Virus record (IMG/VR): IMGVR_UViG_3300044302_000061
Coordinates: 1-44,809 of that record
Source: a virus
Length of the DNA stretch: 44,809 nt
Strand: one strand, 5' to 3'
Shown here: positions 40,780 to 44,809 of the stretch, one piece after another
Layout of the letters: each line of letters begins with the position of its first letter
How positions within the stretch are numbered: the stretch's first letter is position 1
Program-made: the position numbers and the translations under genes
The notes under the pieces: generated by a model
What the model was told of the DNA's origin: nothing
Databases searched by the model: none
What the model saw: only the letters and a program-made list of their open reading frames with translations

Positions 40780-41966
40780 TTGATAAGGCTGTGCTTGTAG
40801 CATGTCTACAGAAGGACAACTTCAATCGTGTATCTGGTTTAATTAAGAAGGAGTATTTCTCAAAGGAGGTGGCTACAATTGTTGAAACCATTAGCCACCT
40901 GCACAAAACATACGAAGGTGATCTATCACTGGCTGATGTAGCACTGGCGCATGATGAGCGTTACCCTGCTATGCCTGAAGCGACAAAGCAGAAGGCTACA
41001 CAGCAACTGGAAGAACTAAGAGATGTTACAGTAAATCCAGAACTGGCAGGAAATGTTCTGCACAGCTTTTGGAAACGAACCAAAGCAAAAGAGATAGGAG
41101 AACAAGCACTTGACATTTTTCTTGGTAAATCTAGCGATACTTATTCTCTGCTTGGCAGTGTAGAAGAACTAAAGAACAACGAAGTCAAGGGGTCAAAGAC
41201 CTACACAGTTCTCAAAGACAGTATAGCTGACAGTCTTGAGGAGTTTGAGCGCGACCCTGAGTTTGTGTTTCCTACACAGATTAGAGACTACGTTCCGGGT
41301 ATTGACCGACAAAACCTTGGTGTAATATTTGCCAGACCAGAGGTAGGCAAGACCAGTTTCTCTGCGTGGTTATCCGGTTGGTATGTAAAGAACAAACACC
41401 ATGTAGCGTATTGGGGCAATGAAGAGCCTGTGAAGAAGACTCGAATGCGTGTTGCCAAGTCTATTACAGAGCGTTCACGACTAGAGGTACTACAAGATAA
41501 GGAAGGGTTTATAGAAGAATATCAAGAAACTATTCTACCCTACATATCTTTCATGGACTGTGTAGGAACATCTATACAGGAAATAGAGGACTATTGCTCT
41601 CGCAATGAAGTTGATGTAATATTCATCGACCAGCTTGATAAGATCAGGATCGACGGCGAGTTCTCACGCGGGGATGAGCGGCTAAAAGAGTTGTACTGCA
41701 GGTCCAGAGAGTTAGCCAAGCGCCACGATGTAGCAGTGTGGGCCATATCCCAAGCGTCCTACGATGCCCACGGAAGAGAGACTATAGACTATTCCATGCT
41801 TGATGGTAGTAAGACAGGTAAGGCTGGTGAGGCTGATATCATTGTAGGTATTGGTGTAGCTGAACACGAGGAGTTTAGAACAATCAAGTTTTCCAAGAAC
41901 AAGATCAATGGTTGGCATGGGTCACTGGTTCTACGCCGTGATGGCGATAGGGATATATTCTCGTGA
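40776..41966 (+). CDS. Replicative DNA helicase (DnaB/gp4-type RecA fold), 396 aa
   Basis: The N-terminal 150 residues are helical and resemble DnaB N-domains. The RecA core has Walker A ARPEVGKTS (187-195, with the first Gly replaced), GNEEPVKKTRMR (motif H1a-like), Walker B VIFIDQLDKI (281-290), and AISQAS (motif H3/H4). It unwinds the fork as a hexameric 5'-3' helicase with the primase encoded just before. The split of primase and helicase differs from fused T7 gp4. It ends with a GTGA overlap. Confidence 0.85.
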   Translation: MIDKAVLVACLQKDNFNRVSGLIKKEYFSKEVATIVETISHLHKTYEGDLSLADVALAHDERYPAMPEATKQKATQQLEELRDVTVNPELAGNVLHSFWKRTKAKEIGEQALDIFLGKSSDTYSLLGSVEELKNNEVKGSKTYTVLKDSIADSLEEFERDPEFVFPTQIRDYVPGIDRQNLGVIFARPEVGKTSFSAWLSGWYVKNKHHVAYWGNEEPVKKTRMRVAKSITERSRLEVLQDKEGFIEEYQETILPYISFMDCVGTSIQEIEDYCSRNEVDVIFIDQLDKIRIDGEFSRGDERLKELYCRSRELAKRHDVAVWAISQASYDAHGRETIDYSMLDGSKTGKAGEADIIVGIGVAEHEEFRTIKFSKNKINGWHGSLVLRRDGDRDIFS

Positions 41967-42529
41967 TTACTGTACTTGACATAGAAACTACAATGGACTT
42001 TGAAAGTTCAACATCATCTCCGTACCACGGGCAGCAGATTGTGTTCGTTGGCTACAGGAGTTTTACACTTTCTACCCATGTGATAGAAACACAAGGACTG
42101 TTCTTCTACCATAATCAGTGTGAGCCAACACCAAAAGCAAAGGAAAAATTACAAAACAAACTGGATGAAACAACCTGTCTTGTGGGTCACAACCTCAAGT
42201 TTGATCTGCAGTGGCTGCGTGAGTGTGGTTTTAAGTATGACGGGTTGTTGTGGGACACGATGGTTGCAGAGTATCTGTGCAACAGGGGCGTGAAGAAACC
42301 GATTAGTCTGGCAGAGTGTGCGAAGCGTAGAGGTTTACCAGAGAAACGTGTAGACCTTACAGAACAGTACATCAAAGACAAGGTATCATACGAGGACATG
42401 CCTCCTGATGTGGTGCGAGAATATTGTACTTCTGATGTTAATACTACTGCAGAGTTAGCAAAAAAACAACTAGACGATTTAGAAATGACTTGGCCCCAGC
42501 AGGAGAATGTCTTTGCAGCAAGTTATTAA
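41963..42529 (+). CDS. DNA polymerase A 3'-5' exonuclease domain (separate gene), 188 aa
   Basis: The start is GTG at 41963. DEDDy exonuclease motifs are in order: D6/E8 (VLDIET), D81 (GHNLKFD), D98 region (LLWDTMVAEYL) and Y154/D158 (YCTSDVN). These are the proofreading part of a T7-like family A polymerase. The polymerase part is in the next gene in the +1 frame, overlapping by 23 bases, so proofreading would need partner binding or frameshifting. Confidence 0.85.
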   Translation: MITVLDIETTMDFESSTSSPYHGQQIVFVGYRSFTLSTHVIETQGLFFYHNQCEPTPKAKEKLQNKLDETTCLVGHNLKFDLQWLRECGFKYDGLLWDTMVAEYLCNRGVKKPISLAECAKRRGLPEKRVDLTEQYIKDKVSYEDMPPDVVREYCTSDVNTTAELAKKQLDDLEMTWPQQENVFAASY

Positions 42530-44048
42530 ACTAAGTATGGAGATGCTTGACGTTCTGATTGACATGGAGAGAGCGGGGATAAAGATATCTAATGAAAAGC
42601 TTGCAAAAATTAAAGCAGACTATCAAGAGGAATATGATAAACTTTACAGTGATCTCATGGATATTGCTGAATATACTATGGGTGATACTCCTATCAATCT
42701 TGATAGCCCTGACGATAGGAGTAAGCTGCTTTATTCGCGACAGGTTATTGACAAGACTGCTTGGAAAGAAGCATTCAACATAGGCACAGAGCAACGCGGC
42801 CACACAAGGAAACAAAAGCGTAAAACAAAAATGTCTCCTACAATGTTCAAGGAGACAGTTAAAGATTTAGCCCCTGTGTGCCGCAAAACCAGAGGAGAGC
42901 AATGCCCCGACTGCAATGGTTTTGGAAAGGACAGGTACTACCTGAAATCAGGTAAGCTGGGTAAACTGGTAAAGTGTAAGACCTGTGGAGGAACAGGTAT
43001 AGTCTACACTAAACTGAATGAACCGGCAGGACTGAGGGTTATACCCCGTGGTCCGCAGGATACTGCCGCTGCAGGTTTTAGAACAGATAAAGAAACTCTG
43101 TCGGAGATACGGCTAGAACTTGAGGGCAAGGCAAGAGAGTTTGTGGACAAGTACACACGCTACTCAATGATAAGAACGTACTTGAATACGTTCGTGGATA
43201 GCTTGGAGAAGTACCAAGATGATAGAGGCTTTATTCATCCTAACTTTAATCAATGTGTCACCGCTACTGGAAGACTATCGTCAAGCAGACCAAACTTTCA
43301 GAATATGCCAAGAGGTACAACCTTTCCTGCAAGAGAAGCCATTGTATCTCGGTACGAGGGCGGTTACATCCTAGAGGGTGACTACTCACAGCTAGAGTTT
43401 CGTGTAGCAGGGTATCTTTCACAAGACCCTGTAATCTATGACGAGGTAAAGAGCGGCTTTGACGTTCACTCCTACACGGCTGAGATTATGGGCGTGAGTA
43501 GGCAGGATGCAAAGGCACATACCTTCAAGCCGCTGTACGGTGGAGTGCTTGGAACTAATCGTGAGATGGCCTACTACTCTGCCTTTCGCAATAAGTACCA
43601 AGGGGTAACGGAGTGGCATGACAAGCTGCAGGATGAAGCAGTGACTACCAAGAGAGTTGTTCTTCCGTCTGGTAGAGAGTACAATTTTCCCTATGCAAAG
43701 TACACAAGATATGGTACAACCGTCGGAGCAACCTCTATAAAGAATTACCCGGTGCAGGGGTTTGCCACAGCAGACCTGTTACCATTAGCACTCATCAGGC
43801 TTCACAAGTCTTTGAGGGCAATGATAAGACCTGCTCCCCAGAGTAAAATAATTAACACAGTCCACGATTCGATAATCATGGATGTTCACCCCGACGAGAA
43901 AGATTGGATGATTGAACTATTGAGAAGGAGTATGTTGTGTATACCTGAAGAGTGTGGTACAGAGTTTGGTATTGACTTTGATATGCCTATTGAGATAGAA
44001 CTCAAGATAGGAACAGATTGGCTTAACCTAGAGGAGATAGCCGCATGA
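42507..44048 (+). CDS. DNA polymerase family A with DnaJ-type zinc insertion, 513 aa
   Basis: The polymerase motifs are clear: TGRLSSSRPNFQNMP, motif A GDYSQLEFRV (D292), O-helix R332-x3-K336-x3-F340-x3-Y344, and motif C NTVHDSI (H453, D454). F340 aligns with E. coli Pol I Phe762. Residues 125-165 carry CPDCNGFG and CKTCGGTG, a DnaJ-central-domain zinc finger inserted upstream of the palm, as known in HMO-2011-type phages. The exonuclease lies in the preceding gene. The ATG at 42507 is one base from AGGAG, too close; a TTG at 42513 is better spaced. Confidence 0.9.
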   Translation: MSLQQVIKLSMEMLDVLIDMERAGIKISNEKLAKIKADYQEEYDKLYSDLMDIAEYTMGDTPINLDSPDDRSKLLYSRQVIDKTAWKEAFNIGTEQRGHTRKQKRKTKMSPTMFKETVKDLAPVCRKTRGEQCPDCNGFGKDRYYLKSGKLGKLVKCKTCGGTGIVYTKLNEPAGLRVIPRGPQDTAAAGFRTDKETLSEIRLELEGKAREFVDKYTRYSMIRTYLNTFVDSLEKYQDDRGFIHPNFNQCVTATGRLSSSRPNFQNMPRGTTFPAREAIVSRYEGGYILEGDYSQLEFRVAGYLSQDPVIYDEVKSGFDVHSYTAEIMGVSRQDAKAHTFKPLYGGVLGTNREMAYYSAFRNKYQGVTEWHDKLQDEAVTTKRVVLPSGREYNFPYAKYTRYGTTVGATSIKNYPVQGFATADLLPLALIRLHKSLRAMIRPAPQSKIINTVHDSIIMDVHPDEKDWMIELLRRSMLCIPEECGTEFGIDFDMPIEIELKIGTDWLNLEEIAA

Positions 44049-44809
44049 GCGATATGATTACTATGGACGACCTGAACGAAGAGAACATGGCTAAGATTGC
44101 AGCCATGATTGGTCAGACGGATAACCGCCCCGCAACACAGCAGGGACTACCCCGACTAGCCATTGAACAGCAGAGCGAGAACGATGACGGTGAGCCGCTA
44201 CCAAAAGGCAGCTTCCGTGTTCGCTTGGACAATAACACTGTATACTCTAAAGAGATTAGTGTGCGGATGTTTGTACGCTACTACTCGTATGACCTGTGGA
44301 ACCAACAGTCTCCTGAAGACTCTATCAGGACTGTTCTTGCACCGTCGCTGAGTGATGACTTTCCTGATACAAGCGGCGGTATGAAGTGTGGCAAGCTGAG
44401 TAAGCAAGAGGTTGAAGGTCTTTCAACTAACTCGCTTGAACACGCCAAGCAGAAGAGTATTAAGTGCACGCAGGTTGTGTATGGCCTAATTACTGGTGCT
44501 AAAGAAGCTACAGACAACGCTGGTGATAAGGTTGACCTAAAGGGTACTCCTTTCATCTGGTCAGCCCGTGGCTCTGCGTTCATGCCAGTGGCTAACTACA
44601 TTCGTGAGGTGCCATCCAATAAGATTATTTTCGGTCAGAAGGTAAACATTGCTACTAAGCGTAATAAGAACGGTGGTATTGTTTACTATGTTCCTGCGTT
44701 TGATAAACCACAGCCTGTAAAGATTGTGGATGAAGATGTAGAAACTCTCAACACCTTTATGAAAGACATTGAGAGGTGGAACGAGCGTGTACTCAAGCAG
44801 TACAATGAG
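44045..44809 (+). CDS. Unknown replication-module protein, N-terminal 255 aa (cut by window edge)
   Basis: The ATG overlaps the polymerase stop (ATGA) and the frame stays open to the window end. The N-terminus is acidic (MSDMITMDDLNEENMAKIAA). A beta-rich core contains PKGSFRVRLDNNTVYSKEIS, YYSYDLWNQQ, GTPFIWSARGSAFMPVANYI and KVNIATKRNKNGGIVYY. The place right after polymerase and the beta-barrel look would suit a single-stranded DNA-binding protein, but I see no decisive motif. Confidence 0.75.
   Translation, partial: MSDMITMDDLNEENMAKIAAMIGQTDNRPATQQGLPRLAIEQQSENDDGEPLPKGSFRVRLDNNTVYSKEISVRMFVRYYSYDLWNQQSPEDSIRTVLAPSLSDDFPDTSGGMKCGKLSKQEVEGLSTNSLEHAKQKSIKCTQVVYGLITGAKEATDNAGDKVDLKGTPFIWSARGSAFMPVANYIREVPSNKIIFGQKVNIATKRNKNGGIVYYVPAFDKPQPVKIVDEDVETLNTFMKDIERWNERVLKQYNE

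Noticed and set aside
1-44809. tRNA genes, CRISPR arrays, insertion sequences, integrase or attachment sites
   Set aside because: I looked for cloverleaf-like segments, regularly spaced repeats, transposase motifs and recombinase motifs and saw none; a tRNA or covariance scan was not possible.

Overview
The window is a densely packed piece of a tailed-phage genome, most likely a short-tailed (podovirus-type) marine phage infecting an alphaproteobacterium. The lifestyle call rests on the gene set: large and small terminase, portal, HK97-fold capsid, scaffold, a tail adaptor followed by a beta-propeller-like tail protein, fibre proteins and a T7-like replication module. The DNA polymerase carries a DnaJ-type zinc-finger insertion, a domain arrangement known from SAR116 phage HMO-2011. 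A GcrA-like regulator points to an alphaproteobacterial host. There is no integrase, repressor, tRNA or CRISPR array that I can recognise. Both ends of the window cut through genes.

Layout. (1) About 1-33957, leftward: the virion module. Read in transcription order it holds a metallothionein-like peptide, a cluster of small basic proteins, the small terminase subunit, more small proteins, the large terminase subunit, an unknown 673-aa protein, portal, a very large protein with an intein-like Hint domain, a lysozyme-like fusion, scaffold, major capsid, a putative decoration protein, a 2-oxoglutarate oxygenase, two small proteins, tail adaptor, beta-propeller-like tail protein, two fibre/lectin proteins, a tail-assembly chaperone, two secreted proteins, a coiled-coil/holin-like cassette and a set of large putative internal or ejected virion proteins. 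(2) About 33958-34762: a control region with two back-to-back perfect sigma70-type promoters, a palindrome over one start site, a tandem 21-bp repeat, one tiny rightward ORF and a noncoding stretch. (3) About 34763-39850, leftward: small early-type genes (SH3-fold protein, GcrA-like regulator, PD-(D/E)XK protein, DUF6552-like membrane protein, a Pyr_excise-like protein, a DUF932-like protein and several unknowns), with two strong intrinsic terminators. (4) 39943-44809, rightward: primase, helicase, separate 3'-5' exonuclease and polymerase genes, and the beginning of an unknown protein. A second back-to-back promoter pair lies between blocks 3 and 4.

Genes are translationally coupled almost everywhere: TAATG, ATGA, GTGA or TTGA overlaps recur, and several genes start with GTG or TTG. 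This coupling exposes real micro-genes of 30, 32, 45 and 55 codons. Block 4 replicates the genome, block 3 probably acts on the host early, and block 1 builds the particle and lyses the cell. The most unusual points are the Hint domain with Lys after its terminal His-Asn, the cysteine-rich peptide at the head of the late operon, a repeated GGGxRKPR motif across neighbouring basic proteins, the polymerase split into two overlapping reading frames, and the promoter architecture. All functional calls are by eye from motifs; no database search was run.
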